DNA of 8,558 nucleotides from JACTMI01 sp964618415 (GCA_964618415.1 CAZUAT010000086.1:1-8558); one strand, 5' to 3'; positions 1-6,159 are shown, counted from the stretch's first letter. Made by a program: numbers and translations. The notes: generated by a model from the sequence alone, not told the origin.

Positions 1-66
1 GAGGTGCGGCAGAGCGCCGAGCGCGAGCGCCAGCGCGAGTCCGGCGTGCGCCCGGCCGCGGCTCAC
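1..66 (-). CDS. Possible start of a partial exported-protein gene downstream of recA
   Basis: Reading the minus strand from a GTG at 66-64 gives 22 open codons to the window edge, starting M-S-R-G-R-A-H-A-G-L and continuing with a run of Ala, Leu and Gly. That is a short basic stretch followed by a hydrophobic stretch, as in a signal peptide or first membrane helix. The GTG overlaps the distal recA-frame TGA as GTGA, a common arrangement for translationally coupled genes. A GAGG sequence lies about ten bases upstream, inside the recA tail. No family can be assigned from 22 residues. RecX often follows RecA in other bacteria, but this N-terminus does not look like RecX. The call rests only on an open frame, a plausible start and hydrophobicity, so chance is a real alternative in GC-rich DNA. 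Confidence 0.35.
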   Translation of the reverse strand, partial: MSRGRAHAGLALALALGALPHL

Positions 67-191
67 TTGGCCGCCGCCTCGACGGGGTCAGCGACCGTAC
101 CCGCGGGGCTGGCCAGCCCCAGCGCGCCGCGCAGCCTGGTTTCGAGTTCGGCCGCGACGTCGGGGTTGTCGCGCAGAAACTGCTTCGCGAT
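63..191 (-). pseudogene. recA: 3' remainder of recA beyond an in-frame TAG
   Basis: The frame that ends at TAG (192-194) stays open for 42 more codons to TGA at 63-65. It reads I-A-K-Q-F-L-R-D-N-P-D-V-A-A-E-L-E, then an Ala/Gly/Pro-rich tail ending in E-A-A-A-K. In most RecA proteins the conserved GQGR is followed directly by E-N/I-A-K-x-F-L-x-x-N-P, so this is the missing C-terminal domain and tail in the correct frame. Codons are strongly GC-ending, like the rest of the gene, with no frameshift or second stop. With the TAG read as an amino acid (Glu would need only GAG to TAG) the product is 347 residues, the usual RecA length. Whether this part is translated cannot be told from the sequence. 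Confidence 0.85.
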
Positions 192-1106
192 CTAACGCCC
201 CTGTCCGAGCCGCACGTCGCCATAGGCGAACAAGGCGCCGCTCTTGACCACCAGCTTGTACTCGACCCCGAGGTCGATCAGCTCGCCGGGTCGCGAGATC
301 CCCTCGCCGTAGTCGATGTCGAACTCGGCCTGGCGGAACGGCGCCGCGACCTTGTTCTTGACCACCTTGACCTTGGCCCGGCTGCCGGTGACGACGTCGC
401 CCTCCTTGATCGCCGAGATGCGCCGGATGTCGACGCGGATCGAGGAGTAGAACTTCAGCGCCCGGCCGCCGGTGGTCGTCTCGGGATTGCCGAACATGAC
501 GCCGATCTTCTCGCGGATCTGGTTGATGAACACCAGGCAGGTCTTGGACTTGGCGACGATCGCCGTGAGCTTGCGGAGCGCCTGCGACATCAGGCGGGCC
601 TGCAGGCCGACGTGGGAGTCGCCCATCTCGCCCTCGAGTTCGGCCCGCGGCACCAGCGCGGCGACCGAGTCGACGACCACGACGTCGACGCCGTTCGAGC
701 GCACCAGCATCTCGGCGATCTCGAGCGCCTGCTCGCCGTTGTCGGGCTGGCTGACCAGCAGGTTGTCGATGTCGACCCCGAGCTTCTTCGCGTACTCGGC
801 GTCCAGGGCGTGCTCGGCGTCGATGAAGGCCGCCACGCCGCCGCGCTTCTGGGCCTGAGCGATGACCGAGAGGGCCAGGGTCGTCTTGCCGGACGACTCG
901 GGACCGAACACCTCGACCACGCGACCGCGCGGGAAGCCGCCGATGCCGAGCGCGGAGTCGATGGCCAGTGAGCCGGTGGGGATGAAGTCGATGGCGTGCG
1001 ACTCCTGCTGACCGAGCCGCATGATCGAGCCCTTGCCGAACTGTCGCTCGATCTGGGTCAGGGCCCCCTCGATCGCCTTGAGTCTCTCCGCCTTGATGTC
1101 CGCCAT
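192..1106 (-). CDS. recA: RecA recombinase, open frame ended early by TAG
   Basis: RecA is the cytoplasmic ATP-dependent strand-exchange protein; its filament also triggers LexA-type self-cleavage in the SOS response. The 304-residue product holds the whole core: N-terminal polymerisation helix, Walker A GPESSGKTT (68-76), catalytic Glu98 in FIDAEHALD, Walker B VVVVDS (142-147), loop L1 around EGEMGDSHVG (158-167), and loop L2 from NQIREKIG to NPETTTGG (195-214). The frame stops after GQGR (301-304), losing about 43 residues of C-terminal domain that the downstream frame still encodes. The ATG at 1106 is chosen because it begins M-A-D-I-K-A-E-R, has a GGGAAAGGGA purine run just upstream, and gives the normal RecA N-terminus; the open frame above it is GC-rich read-through without RecA similarity. 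The core alone could bind ATP and DNA, but C-terminal truncation normally changes regulation. Identity is certain; the stop may be a sequencing error, a real truncation or recoding. Confidence 0.97.
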   Translation of the reverse strand: MADIKAERLKAIEGALTQIERQFGKGSIMRLGQQESHAIDFIPTGSLAIDSALGIGGFPRGRVVEVFGPESSGKTTLALSVIAQAQKRGGVAAFIDAEHALDAEYAKKLGVDIDNLLVSQPDNGEQALEIAEMLVRSNGVDVVVVDSVAALVPRAELEGEMGDSHVGLQARLMSQALRKLTAIVAKSKTCLVFINQIREKIGVMFGNPETTTGGRALKFYSSIRVDIRRISAIKEGDVVTGSRAKVKVVKNKVAAPFRQAEFDIDYGEGISRPGELIDLGVEYKLVVKSGALFAYGDVRLGQGR

Positions 1107-1141
1107 GTCCGATTCCCTTTCCCGCTCCCGCCCGGGAGCTG

Positions 1142-1169
1142 TTTTCCGTCTCAGTTCCGCCACTATACT
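1142..1169 (+). promoter_or_regulatory. Candidate murB promoter, overlapping the recA promoter
   Basis: TATACT (1164-1169) matches the sigma-70 -10 consensus at five of six positions. TTTTCC (1142-1147), 16 bases upstream, is a weak -35. The -10 occupies the same bases as the recA -10 on the other strand, so the two genes would be transcribed back to back from shared DNA and could not both be occupied at once. The predicted murB leader would be about 145 bases long. Confidence 0.4.
1144..1158 (-). promoter_or_regulatory. Candidate operator: GGAA-N7-GGAA direct repeat in the recA leader
   Basis: Two GGAA half-sites on the minus strand (TTCC at 1144-1147 and 1155-1158 on plus) are separated by seven bases, an 11-bp period or one helical turn. 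The match extends to CGGAA on both sides. They lie where recA transcription would start if the -10 at 1162-1167 is used. Several LexA proteins bind direct repeats with this spacing (GAAC/GTTC-N7 in Alphaproteobacteria), so an SOS operator is conceivable, but the half-site differs from that consensus. No textbook LexA box is present. Confidence 0.3.
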
Positions 1170-1190
1170 ATCGGTCGTCGCCGGCCGGAA
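1162..1190 (-). promoter_or_regulatory. Candidate recA promoter
   Basis: On the minus strand, TATAGT (1167-1162) is preceded by TTCCGG (1190-1185) with a 17-base spacer. The -10 is good and the -35 poor, as is common for regulated or GC-rich promoters. It lies about 55 bases upstream of the recA ATG. This is the only AT-rich island in the 214-bp gap between recA and murB, which supports its use. Confidence 0.4.
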
Positions 1191-1272
1191 GATCCGTCTG
1201 GCGGCCCGTGGCCGTTGCCCCGGAGACCGGACGGAACCCTGCGCCCGGCCGGGAGACGGACCGGAGCCGGGC

Positions 1273-1299
1273 GGGCGCCCCGCAGGTGCGCAGGCGCCC
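1273..1299 (+). repeat. Inverted repeat in the murB leader
   Basis: GGGCGCC (1273-1279) and GGCGCCC (1293-1299) are perfect inverted repeats with a 13-base loop, ending 13 bases before the GGAG ribosome-binding site of murB. The RNA could form a stable GC hairpin. Short inverted repeats are frequent in DNA of this composition, so a regulatory role is only a possibility. Upstream, GGAGAC-led segments at 1222-1239 and 1252-1269 form an imperfect direct repeat with a 30-bp period. Confidence 0.25.
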
Positions 1300-1320
1300 C
1301 GAGAGAGAAGACGGAGATCG

Positions 1321-2265
1321 ATGTCCTCGCCTTGCATCGCGGCTCTGGAGCCGCAGCTGGCCGCCGTTCCGGGCCTGACCGTCCGCGCCGCCGCCCCGCT
1401 GGCCCGCTGCACGACCCTGCGGATCGGCGGTCCCGCCGAGCTGCTGGTCGACGTCACCTCCGAGCGCGCCCTGGTCGCCTTGCTGCGCGCCGTCCGGGAA
1501 ACCGGCGTGCCGTTTCACCTCCTCGGCCTGGGGTCGAACGTGCTCGCCCCGGACGACGGCCTGCCGGGGGTCGTCGCCCGCCTCTCCGGCGAGCTCAAGC
1601 GGGTGCGCCTGCGCGGCCACCGGGTCTCGGCCGGCGCCGGGGCGCCGCTCGCGCAGGTCGCCAGGCGGGCGGCCAAGGCGGGTTTGGGCGGACTCGAGGC
1701 GCTCTCCGGCTTTCCGTCCACGGTGGGCGGTGCGGTGTTCATGAACGCCGGCTGCTACGGGGTCGAGGTGCGGGACGTTCTCCACTCGGCCCGGCTGGTC
1801 GGCCCCGACGGCAGCCGCAGCCGGGTGCGGGCCGCCGACCTCGAGCCGGCCTACCGGACGACACGCCTCAAGCGGACGGGCGAGATCGTCACCCGCGCGC
1901 TGTTCGAACTCGAGCCCGGCGACCCGGCGCGCCTGCTGGCGCGGATCGACGAGCTCAACTCGAAGCGCTGGGAGGCGCTGCCGTCCGGGGTCGCGAACGC
2001 CGGGTCGATCTTCCGCAACCCGCCCGGCGACCATGCCGGCCGCCTGATCGACGCCTGCGGCCTCAAGGGCAGCCGGGCCGGGGCCGCCGAGATCAGCACC
2101 CGGCACGCCAACGTGATCATCAACACCGGGGGGGCCTCGGCGGCCGACGTCATCACCCTCATGCGCCAGGCCCGCACCGCCGTGCTCGAGCGCTTCGGCG
2201 TCGTGCTGGTGCCGGAGGTCGTCCTGCTCGGCCGCCTGGCCGAGCAGCTCGAACCGGCTGGATGA
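1321..2265 (+). CDS. murB: UDP-N-acetylenolpyruvoylglucosamine reductase (MurB)
   Basis: MurB is a cytoplasmic FAD enzyme that reduces UDP-GlcNAc-enolpyruvate to UDP-N-acetylmuramate with NADPH, the second committed step of peptidoglycan synthesis. The 314-residue protein has the FAD-binding half (TTLRIGGPAE at 31-40, LGLGSNVL at 68-75, GFPSTVGGAVFMNAG at 130-144, AYRTT at 177-181) and the C-terminal substrate half. The latter includes NAGSIFRNP (226-234), whose Ser229 is the expected proton donor, EIS-x-x-HAN (257-264), and PEV with Glu299 near the end. Length and compactness fit the short type II MurB. The ATG at 1321 has GGAG four bases upstream (1313-1316). It is divergent from recA rather than inside a mur/dcw cluster, so it appears to be a stand-alone unit. 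It converges on the next gene with only 16 bp between stops. All expected motifs are intact. Confidence 0.96.
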   Translation: MSSPCIAALEPQLAAVPGLTVRAAAPLARCTTLRIGGPAELLVDVTSERALVALLRAVRETGVPFHLLGLGSNVLAPDDGLPGVVARLSGELKRVRLRGHRVSAGAGAPLAQVARRAAKAGLGGLEALSGFPSTVGGAVFMNAGCYGVEVRDVLHSARLVGPDGSRSRVRAADLEPAYRTTRLKRTGEIVTRALFELEPGDPARLLARIDELNSKRWEALPSGVANAGSIFRNPPGDHAGRLIDACGLKGSRAGAAEISTRHANVIINTGGASAADVITLMRQARTAVLERFGVVLVPEVVLLGRLAEQLEPAG

Positions 2266-2281
2266 TCGCCGCGCCGTCCCG

Positions 2282-3673
2282 TTACAGGTAGCCGAGCGCC
2301 TCCATCTCGCGGCGCAGCGCATCGTCGATCTCCATCGGCGGTCCGGCGACGGCGCCGGCCCCGGCCAGCTGGCGGTCGAGCTCGCGCACCAGGGCTGCCG
2401 CGGGCTCGCGGTACCGCTCGTGCACATCGACCCGTTCGCCGGGATCCTGGCGCAGGTCGAACAGCAGATCGCGCTCGCCGCGCTGCATCAGTTTCAGCCG
2501 GCCGACCACCAGCGCCCGGCTCGGCGGCCCATAGGCGAGGCTCTCGGCGGCGATCGGACGCTGCGGACAGGGTGCCCCGGCGAGCGCGCGCAGATCGGTG
2601 CCGCGCCAGCTGGCCGCCCCCTCGAGGCGCGCCGCGCCGAACAGGGTGGGCGCGATGTCGAGCAGCGAGGCGGGGCAGTCCGAGCGGGCGCCGGCGGCGA
2701 ACCCGCTGCCGACGACGATCAGCGGCACGTCGAGGATCTCGTCGAACAGAGTCTGCCCATGCCCGATTCCCCAGATGCCGCGCGGATCGTCCTGCCAGGT
2801 TGCCTGCACGGCGGCATGGTCCCAGAACTCTTCGCCGTGGTCGGACGTGATCACCACGAGCGGCCGGCGATCGGCCGGCAGCGCCGCCAGCAGGCGCGCG
2901 ATCTGACTGTCGACGAACCGGATCGCCCCGTCGTAAGCGGCGATCCGGTGGGCGCGGAACTGGCGGAACTCGGGGCTGTCGGCGCCGGTTTCGGTGCCGA
3001 AGTTCCAGTCGCCGTGACGTCGTTCGCGCTCGCCGCCCTCGGCCACCGGGAACATCGAGAAGTACGGTTCGGGCGGCTCGTTGGGCTGGTGGGCGTCCAT
3101 GTACTGCACGTAGAGGAAGCGCGGTCGCGCCTCCGGGCGGGCGAGCCAGGCGAGGGCGGCGTCGGTGAGCCGGGCGCCGTCGATGCGCTCGACCTGCGCC
3201 GTCTCGAACCCGGACTGGAAGCGGCCGTAGAGGAACGGGTTGGCGGAGAAGAGGGCGGTGGCGTATCCGAGGCCGTGCAGCCGGTCGGCGACGGTCTCGA
3301 CGCCGACGGCGATCTGCTGCGGCGGCGTGGCCGTCAAGTCGTGCACCGGACCGGGCACGTAGGCGCCGTGCTCGGAGGGATAGAGCGAGGTGAAGATGCT
3401 CGCCACCGAGGGCACCGTCCAGCTCGAGGTCGTGCGCGCGGACGAGAAGAGCGTGCCGCCCTTGGCGAAGCGGTCGAGCTCGGGGGTCGTATCGCGTGCG
3501 TAGCCGTAGGCGCCGACGTGGTCGGCGCGCAGCGTGTCGATGACGATCACGATCAGGTCCTGGGCGGGCGGCGGCGGAGGCGGCGTGTCGCAGCCGGCGG
3601 TGACGGCCATGGCCGCGACGAGGGCGACGGTCGCGCAGGCGCGGCGGCAGAGGCGGCGCGCGCAACGGTTCAT
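2282..3673 (-). CDS. Sulfatase-fold lipoprotein hydrolase with Thr at the nucleophile position
   Basis: This 463-residue protein belongs to the sulfatase/alkaline-phosphatase fold. It begins with a basic N-terminus, a hydrophobic stretch and a lipobox-like T-A-G-C with Cys28, followed by a Pro-rich linker, so it is probably an exported lipoprotein. Metal-site motifs are present: VIDTLRADH (44-52), TSDHGEEFWDH (276-286), and GHGQTLFDE (304-312), with MDAHQP at 192-197. Where sulfatases have C/S-x-P-x-R for formylglycine, this protein has W-T-V-P-S (85-89), putting Thr86 at the nucleophile site and lacking the following Arg. Thr or Ser nucleophiles occur in related phospho- and phosphoethanolamine transferases and phosphatases, so the substrate may be a phosphoester rather than a sulfate ester. 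The ATG at 3673 overlaps the methyltransferase stop as ATGA, with only a weak ribosome site, suggesting translational coupling. The protein ends in L-G-Y-L at a TAA. Fold is confident; substrate unknown. Confidence 0.88.
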   Translation of the reverse strand: MNRCARRLCRRACATVALVAAMAVTAGCDTPPPPPPAQDLIVIVIDTLRADHVGAYGYARDTTPELDRFAKGGTLFSSARTTSSWTVPSVASIFTSLYPSEHGAYVPGPVHDLTATPPQQIAVGVETVADRLHGLGYATALFSANPFLYGRFQSGFETAQVERIDGARLTDAALAWLARPEARPRFLYVQYMDAHQPNEPPEPYFSMFPVAEGGERERRHGDWNFGTETGADSPEFRQFRAHRIAAYDGAIRFVDSQIARLLAALPADRRPLVVITSDHGEEFWDHAAVQATWQDDPRGIWGIGHGQTLFDEILDVPLIVVGSGFAAGARSDCPASLLDIAPTLFGAARLEGAASWRGTDLRALAGAPCPQRPIAAESLAYGPPSRALVVGRLKLMQRGERDLLFDLRQDPGERVDVHERYREPAAALVRELDRQLAGAGAVAGPPMEIDDALRREMEALGYL

Positions 3674-4644
3674 GCGTTGCCCGTCGGGGTCTCGGGCGTC
3701 GAGCCGGGCTTGCGCGCCCAGACCAGGTACTGGGGTTCGCCCAGGTAGCCGAGTTCGACCGACCAGTAGGTGAGCACCGCGGGGTCCTCGAAGCCGACCT
3801 CGGCGAGCAGGTCGAGGCAGTCCCATCCGAAGTAGCGATAGCAGAGCGAGCCCTGTTCCGGCAGGACCGGGTTGCCGTGATACTCGGGCGGCATCAGGTG
3901 ATGGATCGTCCCGTCCGGTTCGCGCCGTGCCCGCAGCTCGCCGCGCGCCCGGTCGAAGCGGAACGGAGCGGAGAAGAGCAGCCGGCCGCCGGGACGCAGG
4001 CAGCGCAGCAGTTCGGTGAACGCCACCCGATCGTCGGGGACGTGCTCGAGCACATCGAAACTGAGGACGAAGTCGAGGCCGGCGGGCGGGAAGGAGAGGC
4101 CGAGCAGATCCTCGTGCCGCACGCCGTCGCGCAGCTCGCCGGGCCGGGCGTCATCGCCGAGGTACTCGCTGCCGACGGTGCCGGGATAGCGGGCCGCCAG
4201 CCAACGGTAGGCGGGCGTGATCGCTTCGGTGATGTAGATCGCGGCATCCCGCCGCGGGTGGAACTCCTGCTCGAACAGGTGAAAGGCCGCCCGGACGCGG
4301 TTGCGCAGGCCGCACGACTCGCAGTCGAGAAACTCGCGCCAGTTGGGCATCAGCCGACCGCTGGCGGTGCGCTGCCAGGCGAACGCGAATCGCACGTCGA
4401 ACCGGGTCGGCTGGCGGCAGAGCGCACAGTAGCCATCGAGGGTGAACGGCGCCTCGCCCTCCGGCACCAGACTCGCCTCGATCGCCAGGCGGCGGGTGAC
4501 GCTGGGCTCGAGCCGCGGTCCGCGGTCGAGGAACTCCTCGAACGAGCGCAGCACGAGGAAGGGGAGATGGCGCTCGGGGGCCGGGTCCGGGTCAGGGGCG
4601 TACAGGGTCCAGGTCTCCGGTCGATTGACGGCGCGGAGTGTCAC
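3670..4644 (-). CDS. Zinc-ribbon-like class I SAM-dependent methyltransferase
   Basis: The 324-residue protein has two parts. Residues about 70-115 hold two Cys pairs (C73-x2-C76 and C108-x2-C111), spaced like a zinc ribbon. Residues about 135-235 resemble a class I methyltransferase: ITEAITP (138-144) and GSEYLGDD (158-165) around the first strands, FDVLEHVPD (196-204) as the acidic post-motif, then LRPGGRLLFSAPF (216-228). The usual Gly-rich SAM loop is not clear, so cofactor binding is inferred from the later motifs. Such proteins often sit beside glycan or sulfatase-like genes, but the substrate cannot be told. The start is GTG at 4644; an in-frame TGA lies 24 bases upstream and no other standard start intervenes, so the N-terminus can only be this or shorter. 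No clear ribosome site precedes it. Its TGA overlaps the next gene's ATG, making a two-gene operon. Confidence 0.85.
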   Translation of the reverse strand: MTLRAVNRPETWTLYAPDPDPAPERHLPFLVLRSFEEFLDRGPRLEPSVTRRLAIEASLVPEGEAPFTLDGYCALCRQPTRFDVRFAFAWQRTASGRLMPNWREFLDCESCGLRNRVRAAFHLFEQEFHPRRDAAIYITEAITPAYRWLAARYPGTVGSEYLGDDARPGELRDGVRHEDLLGLSFPPAGLDFVLSFDVLEHVPDDRVAFTELLRCLRPGGRLLFSAPFRFDRARGELRARREPDGTIHHLMPPEYHGNPVLPEQGSLCYRYFGWDCLDLLAEVGFEDPAVLTYWSVELGYLGEPQYLVWARKPGSTPETPTGNA

Positions 4645-4661
4645 GCGCGCGACGATTTCAT
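4641..4661 (-). other. Possible six-codon leader ORF overlapping the methyltransferase start
   Basis: Minus strand ATG at 4661-4659 opens M-K-S-S-R-A and ends in TGA at 4643-4641, whose bases overlap the methyltransferase GTG as GTGA. The methyltransferase itself lacks a visible ribosome-binding site, so reinitiation from such a mini-ORF is conceivable. The mini-ORF also has no strong ribosome site, and a 21-base ORF arises easily by chance. Confidence 0.15.
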
Positions 4662-4668
4662 TCTGTCA

Positions 4669-4701
4669 GAGTCGCCGGCGCGCTCGCGCCGTGGCAGACT
4701 C
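4669..4701 (+). repeat. Inverted repeat between the divergent methyltransferase and M64 genes
   Basis: CGGCGCG (4676-4682) and CGCGCCG (4685-4691) form a perfect 7-bp inverted repeat with two bases between. Outer arms GAGTC (4669-4673) and GACTC (4697-4701) could extend it across a small asymmetric bulge. It fills the centre of the 81-bp divergent gap and ends 24 bases before the favoured M64 start, so it could be a leader hairpin or a protein-binding palindrome. I could not place a convincing sigma-70 promoter for either gene in this gap. Confidence 0.35.
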
Positions 4702-4715
4702 GGCCGACAACCGTC

Positions 4716-4728
4716 GAGGATGCCCATG
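4716..4728 (+). promoter_or_regulatory. Ribosome-binding site choosing the second of two ATGs
   Basis: GAGGA (4716-4720) runs directly into a first ATG at 4720-4722, leaving no spacing. The in-frame second ATG at 4726-4728 lies five bases downstream of GAGGA, which is normal. The second ATG is therefore the likely start of the M64 peptidase; the first would add only Met-Pro. Confidence 0.55.
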
Positions 4729-6153
4729 TGCCGACTGGACGCCCGATCCGCAATCGCCGTCGCCGCTCTCTTGCTCGCACCCGTCGCCGCCGCGCCCGCC
4801 TCGGGCGAGGCGCCGCGGACTCTCAGGGTCGATTACTTCCACACCGGGACGGCGCACGAGGAGCGCTTCTCTCTCGATCGGGTGGTACTCGAGCCGCTGC
4901 CGTGGCCGGGGGATGCGGCCAAGGCGATCGATGACACCAACCTCGGCAAGTACCGCTTCGAGGTGATCGATCGGGCCACCCGCCGGGTCCTCTACTCGCG
5001 CGGCTTCGCTTCGATCTACGGCGAATGGGAGACGACCGGCGAGGCCGATGAGGTCAGCCGCACCTTTTCCGAATCGCTGCGCTTTCCGCGCCCCGACGGA
5101 CCGGTGCAGGTGGTCGTCCAGAAGCGCGATCGCGCCAACGACTTCCGCGAGGTCTGGTCGCTGGTCGTCGATCCGGCCGACATGCTCGTCGACAGCTCGC
5201 CGCCGCCGACGGCCGGCGACCTGATCGTCCTGCAGCACGCCGGGGATCCGGCCGACAAGCTCGACTTCCTCATTCTGGGGGACGGCTACACCGCGGCCGA
5301 GCGCGGCAAGTGCGAGGCCGACGCGCGGCGCCTGATGTCCATCCTCTTCGACACCGAGCCGTTCACCAGCCGGCGCTCGGACTTCAACGTCTGGGGGCTC
5401 TGCCCGGCGGCCGCCGAGTCCGGCATCTCGCAGCCGTCGCGCGGCGTCTACCGGCGCTCGCCGGTCGGCGCGACGTACGACGCCTTCCGCTCCGAGCGCT
5501 ACATCCTCACCTTCGACAACCGGGCGTTCCGCGATCTGGCGTCGCAGGCGCCGTACGAAGTCGTCGAGATTCTGACCAACAGCCGCACCTACGGTGGCGG
5601 CGGCATCTTCGGCCAGTTTTCGACCGTGGCCGCCGACTCGCACTGGGCGCCGTACGTCTTCATCCACGAGCTGGGGCATCACCTGGCGGCGCTCGCCGAC
5701 GAGTACTACACCTCGGAGGTCGCCTACGAGCCCGCGACGGATCGCATCGAGCCGTGGGAGCCCAACGCCACCGCGCTGCTCGATCCGGCGCGCCTCAAGT
5801 GGGCCGCGTTCGTCGCCCCCGACACGCCGCTGCCCACGCCGTGGAGCAAGGCCGAGTTCGAGCAGTACGGGCGGTCGATTCAGGACGAGCGGCGGCGCAT
5901 CCGCGCCGAGCGCCGGCCGGAGGAGGAGATGGAAGCGCTCTTCCTGCGGCAGCGCGACGCGGAGGAAGCGCTGCTCGGCGCCGGACCGTTTGCCGGTCGG
6001 GTGGGCGCTTTCGAGGGCGCCAACTACGAGGCGGCCGGCTACTACCGCCCGGCGGCGGACTGCATCATGTTCAGCCGCAACCGGGTGCCGTTCTGCCCGG
6101 TCTGCCGGCAGGCGATCGAGCGGGTGATCGACCTGTACGCGCGTCGACCCTGA
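4726..6153 (+). CDS. Secreted M64-family zinc metallopeptidase
   Basis: The 475-residue protein starts with an Ala/Leu-rich signal peptide (residues 1 to about 26, likely cleaved near A-P-A-S), so it should be exported. An N-terminal beta-rich domain (about 30-150) precedes a catalytic domain starting near DFLILGDGYTAAE (180-192), a hallmark of the M64 family first known from IgA-cleaving Clostridium protease. The zinc site HELGHH (314-319) is followed by LADEYY (323-328); His314, His318 and probably Asp325 bind zinc, and Glu315 is the catalytic base. The C-terminal segment GAFEGANYEAAGYYRP, then C446 and C457-P-V-C460, is also typical of the family. A charged helical stretch (about 376-418) sits between them. 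Target proteins are unknown; IgA cleavage should not be assumed. It is transcribed alone, divergent from the methyltransferase and convergent with the gene at 6193-7275. The alternative start at 4720 adds two residues. Confidence 0.92.
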   Translation: MCRLDARSAIAVAALLLAPVAAAPASGEAPRTLRVDYFHTGTAHEERFSLDRVVLEPLPWPGDAAKAIDDTNLGKYRFEVIDRATRRVLYSRGFASIYGEWETTGEADEVSRTFSESLRFPRPDGPVQVVVQKRDRANDFREVWSLVVDPADMLVDSSPPPTAGDLIVLQHAGDPADKLDFLILGDGYTAAERGKCEADARRLMSILFDTEPFTSRRSDFNVWGLCPAAAESGISQPSRGVYRRSPVGATYDAFRSERYILTFDNRAFRDLASQAPYEVVEILTNSRTYGGGGIFGQFSTVAADSHWAPYVFIHELGHHLAALADEYYTSEVAYEPATDRIEPWEPNATALLDPARLKWAAFVAPDTPLPTPWSKAEFEQYGRSIQDERRRIRAERRPEEEMEALFLRQRDAEEALLGAGPFAGRVGAFEGANYEAAGYYRPAADCIMFSRNRVPFCPVCRQAIERVIDLYARRP

Positions 6154-6159
6154 GCCGGC

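Noticed and set aside
1107..1320. Classical LexA boxes (E. coli CTG-N10-CAG, Gram-positive CGAAC-N4-GTTCG) upstream of recA
   Set aside because: Neither consensus is present; only the off-consensus GGAA-N7-GGAA repeat was kept, at low confidence.
1107..1457. Open frame extending recA upstream by 117 codons
   Set aside because: The extension is Arg/Pro/Gly-rich GC read-through, overlaps the start of murB and lacks RecA similarity; M-A-D-I-K with a purine-rich ribosome site is the normal start.
2266..2281. Terminator between murB and the sulfatase-fold gene
   Set aside because: The 16-bp gap contains no inverted repeat or T-run; no hairpin spanning the two stops was convincing.
2420..3748. 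Long plus-strand open frame opposite the sulfatase-fold gene
   Set aside because: It is Gly/Arg/Val-rich with no recognisable domain and mirrors the codon pattern of the real gene on the other strand.
3674..3826. Open frame extending the sulfatase-fold gene upstream by 51 codons
   Set aside because: It lies inside the methyltransferase coding region in another frame, whereas the ATG at 3673 gives a proper lipoprotein signal.
3877..4719. Long plus-strand open frame in front of the M64 peptidase
   Set aside because: It is antisense to the methyltransferase and reads as low-complexity, GC-driven sequence; the signal peptide and ribosome site place the start at 4726.
4666..5682. Long minus-strand open frame opposite the M64 peptidase
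   Set aside because: It is a composition shadow of the M64 gene, with no domain, no ribosome site and poor protein-like composition.
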